From positions 1-38,228 of the forward strand of contig CAZWCX010000072.1 in NCBI GenBank assembly GCA_964632945.1: DNA of 38,228 bases, written 5' to 3'. This DNA is from CAZWCX01 sp964632945 (GTDB lineage Bacteria > Planctomycetota > MHYJ01 > WSZJ01 > CAZWCX01). Below are positions 16,358 to 23,989 of this stretch, piece by piece. The notes beneath the pieces were generated by a model, which saw nothing but the letters and a program-made list of their open reading frames with translations, was not told the DNA's origin and searched no databases. The translations under genes and the position numbers were made by a program. The number at the start of each line of letters is the position of its first letter. Within the stretch, counting starts at the first letter, position 1.

Positions 16358-17439
16358 CGATGCGACGCCGGATCCCGCGACACCGGGGATGGATCGTCCT
16401 CCTGGCGACTCTGTACGGACTCGGCGTGCTCGTGCACGCCCAGGGCGACGGTGACGGCGTCGCCCCGGCTTCCGGGGGCCGGCCGCACCGGCTCCTTTCG
16501 GAGTATCGCCTCTTCCGCGAGCCGGGAGCCGAGCTCGAACCCAACACGGGCGTCCTCCCCTACGATCTGAACACTCCGCTCTTCTCCGACTATGCCGACA
16601 AGTTCCGCACGGTCTGGATCCCGGCGGGCACGGCCGCGACCTGGCATCCGGACGAGGCATTCGAATTCCCGGCGGGGACGATTCTGACCAAGACGTTCCT
16701 GTATCCGCGCTCCGACGGAAACGGCCGCCGGCTTCTGGAGACGAGGCTCCTGGTGCGCGAGGAGACCGGATGGATCGCCCTGCCGTACGTATGGAACGAA
16801 GAGCAGACCGACGCCGTCCTCCGCGTCGCAGGGGCTTCGCGAACCGTGACGTGTACCATTCCCTCGGGGCGGGTCGTCACTTTCGAGTACCTGATTCCCA
16901 ACCGGAACGAGTGCGCGGGCTGCCATTCGGAGACGGGGGTCATGGCTCCGCTCGGACCCAAGGCGCGGAATCTCAATCGCGACTACGCATATGCGGACGG
17001 CCCGATGAACCAGTTGTCGCGCTGGACGAAGGCCGGAATCCTGCGGGGCGCCCCGGCTCCGGAACGCGCGCCGCGACTCGCGGCCTGGGACGATCCCGCG
17101 AGCGGGAACGTGGAGGAGCGGGCGCGGGCCTGGCTCGAGGTCAATTGCGCGAACTGTCACGGCCCGAAGGGGCCGGCGGCGAGTTCAGGATTGTACCTGC
17201 ACGCCTCCGTGACGGATCGTCGCTCCCTGGGAATCCGGAAGCCGCCGGTGGCGGCAGGCCGGGGGGCAGGGACCCTGCGATACGACATCGTCCCCGGCCG
17301 ACCGGACGAGTCGATCCTCGTCTTCCGGATGGAGAACACCGACGATCCGGGGATCCGCATGCCCGAAATCGGGCGACGGTTGGCCCACGAGGAAGGCATC
17401 GCCCTCGTACGCCGTTGGATTGCGGAAATGACCGATTGA
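16354..17439 (+). CDS. Diheme c-type cytochrome-like protein (SO2930/HNE_0200-type family)
   Basis: 361 residues, exported through an N-terminal hydrophobic segment (WIVLLATLYGLGVLVHAQ, about 13-30). Two heme-binding C-x-x-C-H motifs are present: CAGCH at 187-191 and CANCH at 265-269. The N-terminal domain has the family-typical wording LSEYRLFR, GVLPYDLNTPLFSDYADKFR and FPAGTILTKTFLYP. The C-terminal domain ends with P-G-x-P-x-x-S-I-L-x-x-R-M and MPEIGRRLAHEEG, as in c-type cytochrome domains supplying a methionine ligand. It overlaps the beta-helix gene by ATGA, and this pair recurs in other genomes (families TIGR03805/TIGR03806, from memory), suggesting one periplasmic complex that receives or donates electrons. 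The electron partner is not encoded here. Confidence 0.82.
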   Translation: MTMRRRIPRHRGWIVLLATLYGLGVLVHAQGDGDGVAPASGGRPHRLLSEYRLFREPGAELEPNTGVLPYDLNTPLFSDYADKFRTVWIPAGTAATWHPDEAFEFPAGTILTKTFLYPRSDGNGRRLLETRLLVREETGWIALPYVWNEEQTDAVLRVAGASRTVTCTIPSGRVVTFEYLIPNRNECAGCHSETGVMAPLGPKARNLNRDYAYADGPMNQLSRWTKAGILRGAPAPERAPRLAAWDDPASGNVEERARAWLEVNCANCHGPKGPAASSGLYLHASVTDRRSLGIRKPPVAAGRGAGTLRYDIVPGRPDESILVFRMENTDDPGIRMPEIGRRLAHEEGIALVRRWIAEMTD

Positions 17440-17448
17440 TCCGGCCGG

Positions 17449-17463
17449 GCAGGGCGGCCCTGC
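17449..17463. terminator. Inverted repeat between convergent genes
   Basis: GCAGGGC-G-GCCCTGC forms 7-base complementary arms around one base, in the 72-base gap between the converging cytochrome and PaaK-like genes. A short TCTTTT lies about 18 bases further on the plus strand. It could stop transcription of the plus-strand operon, but the tight centre forces a shorter stem in RNA. Confidence 0.3.
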
Positions 17464-17511
17464 GCCGGGCCGCGCGGGGGTCTTTTGGAGTCCGCGACCC
17501 GCTCTGCCTCA

Positions 17512-18906
17512 TCAAACCCCGCTCCCGCCCCTCCCCCGTAACCGGTCGATCAGCGGGATCCGAACCTCGCTCTCGAATTCCCGCACCTTGCGTCCCTGCG
17601 GACCCGGGGGCGGGAGTTCCTCCAGCGCCAGCGGGGCGGAGGCCCCGAGCAGGGTCTGCAGCACGCGCCGGACTTCCTCCCCGTCCACCGCCCCGCGCCA
17701 GCCGAATCGGAACTCCCCCTCGGCATCCTGGTGCAGGCGGAATTGGACGAGCGGCAGGCGCCGGAGCGCGCGCGACACCTCCATCGAATGCACGATTCGC
17801 CCGTCGGGCGTCGGAAAGAGGACGGGCCGGCGGCCGTCCAGGCCGATCAGGAAGAGTCGTCCGTTTCGCCGTTCGAGGGCGGCGAAATCCCCGGTGCGAT
17901 ATCGCAGCAGGGGTGCGAACGGATTGCGCCCCCCGGTCAGCGTCACTTCCCCGCGCACTCCGGGCGCGCACGGCCGGTCTTCCCCATCGAGAATCTCGAC
18001 GTAAAGATCAGGCGGCAGCACGAGATGCCCTTCCGCGGCACCCACCGCAACGATCCCCGCTTCCGTGAGCGCGTAGACGTCGAGGACGGGGCACCCGAAC
18101 CGGGTCGAAAGCTCGGTCGCGTAGCCCGGAGAGAGGGCGGTGATGCTCGAAATCAGCGCCGCCGGCGCGCGGCGGAGTCCCAGCGACTCCAAGGCTGCAA
18201 AGGCGACCGGATCACCCAGGACGATCGGGGCGTGCCAGCGGTCGAGATACGCGGCGCAGTCGCCGCCCGAACGCCAGTCCGCGGGATCGAGATTCACCCG
18301 GATGCACCCGGCTTCCCGAAGCCAGGCGATGACGATCGCGGTGGTGTATGCGCCCGGATACGCCGTGAGGTTGGTCAGCGCCATCCGATCCGCCCCGCGG
18401 GGAAAGCTCACTCCGAGCGGTGCGAGGGCGTGTTCCAGCAACGGAAGGCCGCAGGCGGCCGTGAACGGGTGGGTGGGCAGCCGGGCCGGATGCCCGGTCG
18501 TGCCGCTGCTGCTGAAGACGATGAGCCGGTCGAGCGGTTCGGAGTCCGGCACGAAGTCCCAGGGGCGGGGCGCGAGGTCCTCGCGGGAGCAGGAGGGAAT
18601 CTCTTCCCAGCGCGTACCCGATCGGGAGCGGCTACGGTAGAAGGGGACTTCCGCGAGGCAGTACGCGGCGAAGCCTTCGAGCCAGTCCGGCGGGTGATCG
18701 GGGCCGGCCGGCGTGTCGGACCGGAGGGATGCGGCGAAACGCTCCACCCGGTCGAGACCGCTCGCATCCAACTGTTCGCCGTTCGGCCAGTTCCAGATCG
18801 GCGCCTGCGGATCCTGACGCATCGCATGCAGGAAGCGGCGACCCTCGGGGGTGAGCAGGGGAAACCGTTCGCTTTCCGCGATCTCCGGGTGGTTCGGTCG
18901 GTCCAC
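17512..18906 (-). CDS. PaaK-like adenylate-forming enzyme (phenylacetate-CoA ligase family)
   Basis: 464 residues of the acyl-adenylate/CoA ligase superfamily, PaaK branch by its length and its N-terminal LAEVPFYRSR. The ATP loop is VFSSSGTTGHPARLP (about 128-142). YALTEAGIV supplies the adenine-binding Y-x-x-T-E, RYRTGDFA the ribose-binding Asp, and RKVREFESEV near the C-terminus a candidate catalytic lysine. The acid substrate cannot be told. There are no phenylacetate oxidation genes here, so a catabolic role is unlikely; adenylation of a protein or small molecule handled by the upstream genes is an inference from operon position. GTG start three bases after the previous stop, with GGAGAG upstream. 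It is the last gene of the eight-gene operon. Confidence 0.78.
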   Translation of the reverse strand: MDRPNHPEIAESERFPLLTPEGRRFLHAMRQDPQAPIWNWPNGEQLDASGLDRVERFAASLRSDTPAGPDHPPDWLEGFAAYCLAEVPFYRSRSRSGTRWEEIPSCSREDLAPRPWDFVPDSEPLDRLIVFSSSGTTGHPARLPTHPFTAACGLPLLEHALAPLGVSFPRGADRMALTNLTAYPGAYTTAIVIAWLREAGCIRVNLDPADWRSGGDCAAYLDRWHAPIVLGDPVAFAALESLGLRRAPAALISSITALSPGYATELSTRFGCPVLDVYALTEAGIVAVGAAEGHLVLPPDLYVEILDGEDRPCAPGVRGEVTLTGGRNPFAPLLRYRTGDFAALERRNGRLFLIGLDGRRPVLFPTPDGRIVHSMEVSRALRRLPLVQFRLHQDAEGEFRFGWRGAVDGEEVRRVLQTLLGASAPLALEELPPPGPQGRKVREFESEVRIPLIDRLRGRGGSGV

Positions 18907-18909
18907 GGT

Positions 18910-19494
18910 TCACTCTCCGTACCGGGACGAGGCCTCGGCGGCGCGGGCGCGGGCCATCGCCTCGCGCACCTCGCGGGCGCGACGTTCCGCCGCCGCGGTG
19001 GCGCGGAGGATTCTCTGGCGCTCCGCGCTGTCGAGCATGGTGAGCCGGTCCGTCGCCTGCTCCGGGGATTCTCCAAGCGGCCGAAGGTCCAGGACGCGAA
19101 GGCAGAGCCGCGCCAACTCCTCGCGGCGGTCCGGGTCCTGGATCGCCGACTCCGGCTTGACCAGCGCCGCCAACTGCGCAAGGTTGGGGGAACCCGGAAG
19201 TCTCGCCATGCCCGCGGCGAGCTCCGGGTGCTCGAGAAACCAGGGATCATGGAGCATCCAGGTCACGATGGCGATCAGGCGCCGGGTGCGGGGCTGGGCG
19301 TCCCGGATCGCCGTCCGCAGGGCCAGGTCGGATTCCGGCGCCGCGTTCGGCCGGAGTACCCGCAAGAGATCGCACACCAGCGCCTCAACCGAAAGTCCCT
19401 CCTTGCCGGGGGCGTCGACCGGCCGGAGAAAGTCCTCGGGACACTCGGCGAGCCGGCGCAGCAGCGTTTCCAGCAACGGGCCTTCCTGTTTCAT
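18910..19494 (-). CDS. Conserved-looking helical protein of the AAA+/vWA operon, unknown function
   Basis: 194 residues, predicted from composition to be nearly all helical, with no membrane segment or catalytic motif. A first half (to about 110) contains DLALRTAIRDAQPRTRRLIAIVTWMLHDPWF. A second half has ELARLCLRVLDLRPLGES, then RLTMLDSAERQRILRATAAAERRAREVREAMARARAAEA as a basic, Ala/Arg/Glu-rich C-terminal coiled coil, in overlapping short segments. I have an impression of similar C-terminal helices in proteins encoded beside MoxR/vWA genes, but cannot verify it. The ATG overlaps the vWA stop (ATGA), so it is made together with it and may be an adaptor or substrate-recognition subunit. Confidence 0.7.
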   Translation of the reverse strand: MKQEGPLLETLLRRLAECPEDFLRPVDAPGKEGLSVEALVCDLLRVLRPNAAPESDLALRTAIRDAQPRTRRLIAIVTWMLHDPWFLEHPELAAGMARLPGSPNLAQLAALVKPESAIQDPDRREELARLCLRVLDLRPLGESPEQATDRLTMLDSAERQRILRATAAAERRAREVREAMARARAAEASSRYGE

Positions 19495-21305
19495 CGTCGC
19501 CCCCCTCCTCCGGATCCCCGGGCTGCAGGCACGCGCTCGTAGTTGTTCCGGCTGAACTCCTTCGCGAACGCCACGAGATCCTCCATCGTGGTCACGAGCG
19601 CCACATTCCAGCCCTGCTCCCGCATGCGCGCGATTTCGGGACGGCTACCCCAGGCGGCCGGGTGCAATTGCAGCACGAACGTTCCCCCACCGCGGCAGGA
19701 CTGCAGCGATTCCCCGGCCACGTCCCAGCCGATCCGCCCGTCTCCCGGGTTCTGGAGCATGGAGAACATGTCGCTGTCGCTGACGATGAGGATGTGCGCC
19801 GGGCGGCTTCGGGCCGATCCGGTCGCCGCGCCGAAGGTTTCGGCCAGGCGGTGAATGCCGAAGGCATAGCCGGTTCCAAGGTATCCGGTCAGCGTGGTCA
19901 GCACCGTGGCCTCGTCGCGGACGAATCCATCGCTCGAGACCGACTTGCCGGGTTCCCCGGAGAGGACGACTTTGACGTGGGCGCCCGCGCGCAGGGCGGA
20001 CAGGGCGATGATCGCTCCCGCCAGCACGGGGTAGGAAAGGGTCCGGGCGGGATCGGACATGGATCCCGAGCAGTCGACGCCGAGGTAGAGGTCGAACGGG
20101 ATCCGTTCCGGGTCCGCCCCCGGGCTTTCGCCGAAGACGCGTTCGCGCGTAGTGACGCCGGGGATGACCACGGGGCTGGCGAGCAACGTGCCGAGCCAGT
20201 CGATCTGCTGCAGGGGGGCCGTCACGTCCCAGACTTCCAGTCCTTCCGGGAGCGGGTCGATGGCCTGCGGAAGGCGGCGCACGGGAAACGGCACGAGGTG
20301 CGGCATGGCACGCTCACGATAGTAGCGCGCGGCCAACGCGCGATCCTCGAGATTCACTCCGGCCGCTCGCAGCACTTCGCCATATTCGAAGGGGCCGCGG
20401 TAGTTCTTTTCCGTTTTTCGACCGGAAGCCTCGGGGGGGGTGATTCCCCCCGATCCCTGGACTTCGGCATCTTTGCCGTCCTCCGGATCCAATCCGCCGA
20501 GGGCGGCGTCCTCGGCGGGATGGATCGCGCCCGACAGCTCCTCGGGGTCGATCTCTGCCAGCCCTTCCGGCAGGCCCCCGGCGCCGGCGTCCCGCGTATC
20601 GCACCACACGTCCAACGCCCGCCGCGCCGGGGCGTCGTCCGCAATCAGATACGGAAGACAGAGGACGGCAAACCGGCCCGCACCGCCCAGCCAGTCCCGG
20701 GAGTAGCTGCGCACGAGCCGCGCCCCGAGTTGGGCGTCCTGATCGGTGCGCGCATCGGTCGGATCGAGCGCCAGCGTCCCCCGGTCCAGCCGCCAGAGCA
20801 TCTCGTACGTCCGCATGTACAGGTTCCAGAGCCGGCCCCCGTTCTTGCGGGCCAGGCGACGATAAACCCCGGCGAGGTCCAGGCCTGCGCCGCGGGTCAG
20901 GCGGTCATTGATGAGAAGATCGGCGTACAGGTTCGCCACCATCGGCGCGGCGGGCTCCTGCGTGGGCAGCCCCGCGCGCGTGCGCGCGAGCAGGCGCGCG
21001 TTGTCCGTCAGGTCGCCGGGACAGTAGACGTGATGCCCGATCTCGTGGGCGAGAATCTCGCGGGCGAACTCCTCGAGTCGGTAGTCACGGACCTGTCGGA
21101 GGCTGATGACCACACTGTGGTCGACGAGCCGGATCATGGCGAAACTGCCCAGCAGGCGTTCGCGCTTCTCCTCCGCCACGGTCAGGCACCACGCCGGCTC
21201 GTGCAACTGCACGAACCGGCTCCAGGATGCAAGAGCAAGCGGCCAGGCGCGTTCCCAGGCCGCGCGCAGCGTGGCAAGATCGAGCTCTGCGGTCTCCTGA
21301 TTCAT
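19491..21305 (-). CDS. HExxH metallopeptidase-like protein with C-terminal vWA domain
   Basis: 604 residues. The N-terminal domain has a zincin motif HEIGHH (87-92: H87, E88, H91) and, 38 residues later, NLYADLLIND (125-134). The latter resembles the N-x-x-x-D-x-x-x-N segment of DUF2201-type predicted metallopeptidases and offers D129 as a third ligand. An acidic linker (about 240-300) leads to a von Willebrand A domain with MIDAS residues D411-S413-S415 in VDCSGSMS, a Thr in GYLGTGYAFG and an Asp in LIVSDSDMF. vWA proteins of this kind are partners of MoxR AAA+ ATPases such as the one two genes upstream. The ATG at 21305 overlaps the preceding stop (ATGA). No signal peptide, so cytosolic. 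Peptidase activity is inferred from residues only. Confidence 0.85.
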   Translation of the reverse strand: MNQETAELDLATLRAAWERAWPLALASWSRFVQLHEPAWCLTVAEEKRERLLGSFAMIRLVDHSVVISLRQVRDYRLEEFAREILAHEIGHHVYCPGDLTDNARLLARTRAGLPTQEPAAPMVANLYADLLINDRLTRGAGLDLAGVYRRLARKNGGRLWNLYMRTYEMLWRLDRGTLALDPTDARTDQDAQLGARLVRSYSRDWLGGAGRFAVLCLPYLIADDAPARRALDVWCDTRDAGAGGLPEGLAEIDPEELSGAIHPAEDAALGGLDPEDGKDAEVQGSGGITPPEASGRKTEKNYRGPFEYGEVLRAAGVNLEDRALAARYYRERAMPHLVPFPVRRLPQAIDPLPEGLEVWDVTAPLQQIDWLGTLLASPVVIPGVTTRERVFGESPGADPERIPFDLYLGVDCSGSMSDPARTLSYPVLAGAIIALSALRAGAHVKVVLSGEPGKSVSSDGFVRDEATVLTTLTGYLGTGYAFGIHRLAETFGAATGSARSRPAHILIVSDSDMFSMLQNPGDGRIGWDVAGESLQSCRGGGTFVLQLHPAAWGSRPEIARMREQGWNVALVTTMEDLVAFAKEFSRNNYERVPAARGSGGGGRR

Positions 21306-22357
21306 CGGGCGACTCCCGGCCGGCCGATCAGCACGACGTGATGGGAGGTTGGCGTGGTGACGGCCAGGGTGAAACCGTCCCAGGCGCACGCCGACGCCCC
21401 GGCGAGGGCGGTGAATCGCACGGAGGTTCCATCCCAACGAACCGTACCATCGTCGGCCAGGGTCACCGTCGCCGGTCGAGCGGATCCCGCCCCGGGCGGG
21501 GGATCGGCCGTCCGGCACAACCACGTACCGTAGACGTCGGCCATCAGGCGCCAGGTGCCGTGTCCGTCCGTGGCGTACAACCGGTCCCCGACCGCGCGCA
21601 CGGTGGGAGGACGCAGAAACTCGCCGCCGAATCCGCGGAACGCTCCCGCCGAACGGACGCACGCGGGCGGGCCCTCGGAGCGCGACTCCGCGAACGCGGA
21701 TTCGACGGAGCACCACGGATTTCCGGATAGACGCCGAAGCCCCTCCGAGAGCGATTCCGCCGTCGTTTCCGCCGGGAGTCCGAGGACGGCCGCGGCCGTC
21801 TTTCGGGGCAGGCGCGCGACCGTTTCCAGCGCGATCCGGCGGAATTGCACCAGCCCCGCGAGCCAGGCGGCGACCCGGCCGCAATCGAGCCACTGCCGGA
21901 GACTCTCGCACTCCCGCGCCAACGAGGCCATGCGGACGATCCACTCCTCCGGGCGCGCCCCCCGATGCCCCGCGACGCGGCAGATCGCATTGCTCACGCA
22001 CCCGGCGACCCGCAGGGGGTCCTCCGCAACCCACCGCGCTGCCGGTGGGAGCACCCGAAGCCATGCGTCGGTCACGTGGGGGTGCTTCGCCGACGGCCCG
22101 ATCAAGGCCGACGCGAGGAGGTCGAGAGACACTTCGTACAAGGTGACGAGGACGGCGTCGGTCCGGCCGGGGGCAGCGGCGTGGACCGAGCGCAGGATCG
22201 GGGCCACACGGTCGCGCAGGTGTTCCAGGAGCGACGGCCCGTCGATCACGGTTCCCGCCAACCGGCGGGCGGCGAAGCGGGCGTTCAGCCCCTCACGCTC
22301 CCGTCGCAGCGACTGGACGAGGACGGCATCCGCCGGCGTTTCGCTCGACCGCGTCAC
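21302..22357 (-). CDS. Unknown protein between AAA+ and vWA genes, beta-rich C-terminus
   Basis: 351 residues. The first ~230 look helical (RVAPILRSVHAA, VTLYEVSLDLLASALIG, VARLPRKTAAAVLGLP). The last ~110 look like beta strands with repeated D-G and Trp positions: RLYATDGHGTWRLMADVYGTWLC, TVTLADDGTVRWDGTSVRF, AWDGFTLAVTTPTSHHVVLIG, as in blades or a beta-sandwich. Proteins containing propeller-like bpX domains are the third partner of MoxR-vWA-beta-propeller ternary systems, and the location between the two core genes is right for such a role, but I cannot confirm homology by eye. GTG start with only a weak GGGGG upstream, 34 bases after the AAA+ stop; overlaps the vWA start (ATGA). No catalytic motif seen. 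Confidence 0.7.
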   Translation of the reverse strand: MTRSSETPADAVLVQSLRREREGLNARFAARRLAGTVIDGPSLLEHLRDRVAPILRSVHAAAPGRTDAVLVTLYEVSLDLLASALIGPSAKHPHVTDAWLRVLPPAARWVAEDPLRVAGCVSNAICRVAGHRGARPEEWIVRMASLARECESLRQWLDCGRVAAWLAGLVQFRRIALETVARLPRKTAAAVLGLPAETTAESLSEGLRRLSGNPWCSVESAFAESRSEGPPACVRSAGAFRGFGGEFLRPPTVRAVGDRLYATDGHGTWRLMADVYGTWLCRTADPPPGAGSARPATVTLADDGTVRWDGTSVRFTALAGASACAWDGFTLAVTTPTSHHVVLIGRPGVAR

Positions 22358-22391
22358 GGGCGAATCCCCCGTCCGACGTCCCGGGCCTGCC

Positions 22392-23975
22392 TCATTCCTT
22401 CCACTCCAGCCAGCGCAGGTAGTTCGTGTATCGCTGGTGCAGGTATTTCAACTTGAGGACGTCGTCGAACATGGGCGCGTAGAACTTCCGGCTCCGGCTC
22501 CATTCCTTGAGAACACGTTCGATCTTCACCAATCGCGAGCGCACCTCCTTCTGCGGCACCCCTTCCAGTCCCTTGGCGAACTCGCCCGTGTGTTCCGCCA
22601 CCGGATCCTGCCGGTCCAGGTCGAGACGCTCGTACTCCGCGCAGGCTCGATCGAACATCTCGCGAATCCAGCCCACCTTGTCGGTCCGCAGCGCGCCGTT
22701 CTCCGGCGACTCGAAATACGGGCAGTCGCCGTCCTGGATCAGCTTGTCGTGCAGGACGAACGGGAGCAACTGGCGGACGTCCTCGAGGGTGACCTCCCTC
22801 GACCCGCGGAAAAAGGCCATCGCCTTGACGAAGACGAGCGTGGTCATCAGGCTCCGGACCGACAGGCCGTTCCGGCTCTGCGCGCCGATGTCCTTCTGCC
22901 GGTCCTTGCCGGTCTCCCGCGAAGTGATCTGCGACCACTCGACGGCGGCGAGGCGGGCGGTGTCCTTGGTCTTGTACTCGAACTGGGCGGCGGCGGGATC
23001 ACAGAACTCGAACTGGCCCGCGAAAAACTCGAGCCGGCGCAGGATCGGGGCGGGGAGTTGGACGCGCCGGATCTCCCGATTCATCCGATCCCACTCCTCG
23101 CCGGTGAAGATGATTTGCGGGGGCACGATTTCCTCCGGACGCACGTCCGCCTCCACGCGGGCGAGCAGGTCCCCCAGGAACCGCGTGTTGAAATGGAGCG
23201 CCTTGACGACGATGTCGATGCGGTCCCGCAGGGCCTCGATCACCTGATAGGTTCCCCCACCCGCGTCGTCGTTCGCGGTCAAGTACCAGGCCGCATCCGG
23301 GCATTCGTAAGTCTGATCGAACAGCTCGGCATAATTGTCGGCCATCAGCGTCAGCAGAGCCGACTGAGTCCGCGTGGGGATCCGGTTGTACTCGTCGATG
23401 ATCCGCACGCGCATGCCGAGCCACTTGCGCCAGCCGATGGCGATCTGGTCCAGGCTCTCGGCCTTCACCATGTCCGCCGGCAGGGGGCTTCCCAGCAGGT
23501 CGGCCACCGTCATCTGCGGCTGTCCCTTCTGGATGGCCCGGCGGACTTCCCGCACGGGGTATCCGGCCAGCACCCCCATCAGGATTGCGCTGGACGTCTT
23601 GCCGCGGCCGGGCCCCCCGACGAGCAGACACTTGGCGCGCGCGGCAAAGGTGAGAAGCGGCAGGAGGACGAAGCTGCAATAGCTCTGTCCGGACGGGAGG
23701 GTGACCACGCCGCTCGAGTCGCCGAAGCGGTAACTCTGGGACGGCCCGTCGTGGTACTCGATGTCGTAGAACGGGCTCAGAATGGCGTGATTGACGATCC
23801 AGAAGTAGGCCTGCCGCAGCTTCTCGTCCAGCGGCAGCGCCGCCCCGGCGCCCGGTTCCGCCTGCACCTCGACGGGGCCCTGGTACAGGTCAGCGACGTC
23901 GAACTCTCGGGCCGCGGGCGGGACATGCGGATTCGTCGGCGCCTCGGACACATGCTGGTGCGGCTTTTCGGGCAT
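22392..23975 (-). CDS. MoxR-like AAA+ ATPase
   Basis: 527 residues. After an ~85-residue N-terminal extension comes a AAA+ module: Walker A GGPGRGKTS (120-128), Walker B RVRIIDEYNRIP (D194, E195), sensor-1 Asn in YLTANDD (N235) and an Arg-finger-like EALRDRIDIV. EYNR-I-P followed by a T-Q-S-A-L-L-T-L helix and the T-A-N-D sensor are MoxR-like. The C-terminal half (about 300-527) is longer than in CbbQ/NorQ-type MoxR proteins and ends in basic helices with KLKYLHQRYTNYLRWLEW. The ATG at 23975 is chosen because GGAGG lies eight bases before it; a TTG at 23993 overlapping the radical SAM stop in TTGA is an alternative. It most likely forms a hexameric remodeller acting with the vWA protein of the same operon. 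Confidence 0.85.
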   Translation of the reverse strand: MPEKPHQHVSEAPTNPHVPPAAREFDVADLYQGPVEVQAEPGAGAALPLDEKLRQAYFWIVNHAILSPFYDIEYHDGPSQSYRFGDSSGVVTLPSGQSYCSFVLLPLLTFAARAKCLLVGGPGRGKTSSAILMGVLAGYPVREVRRAIQKGQPQMTVADLLGSPLPADMVKAESLDQIAIGWRKWLGMRVRIIDEYNRIPTRTQSALLTLMADNYAELFDQTYECPDAAWYLTANDDAGGGTYQVIEALRDRIDIVVKALHFNTRFLGDLLARVEADVRPEEIVPPQIIFTGEEWDRMNREIRRVQLPAPILRRLEFFAGQFEFCDPAAAQFEYKTKDTARLAAVEWSQITSRETGKDRQKDIGAQSRNGLSVRSLMTTLVFVKAMAFFRGSREVTLEDVRQLLPFVLHDKLIQDGDCPYFESPENGALRTDKVGWIREMFDRACAEYERLDLDRQDPVAEHTGEFAKGLEGVPQKEVRSRLVKIERVLKEWSRSRKFYAPMFDDVLKLKYLHQRYTNYLRWLEWKE

Positions 23976-23989
23976 CGAAACGACCTCCG

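Noticed and set aside
17512..18906. Phenylacetate catabolism locus
   Set aside because: Only the ligase is present; no paaA-E, G or Z-type genes nearby, and the operon partners are unrelated.
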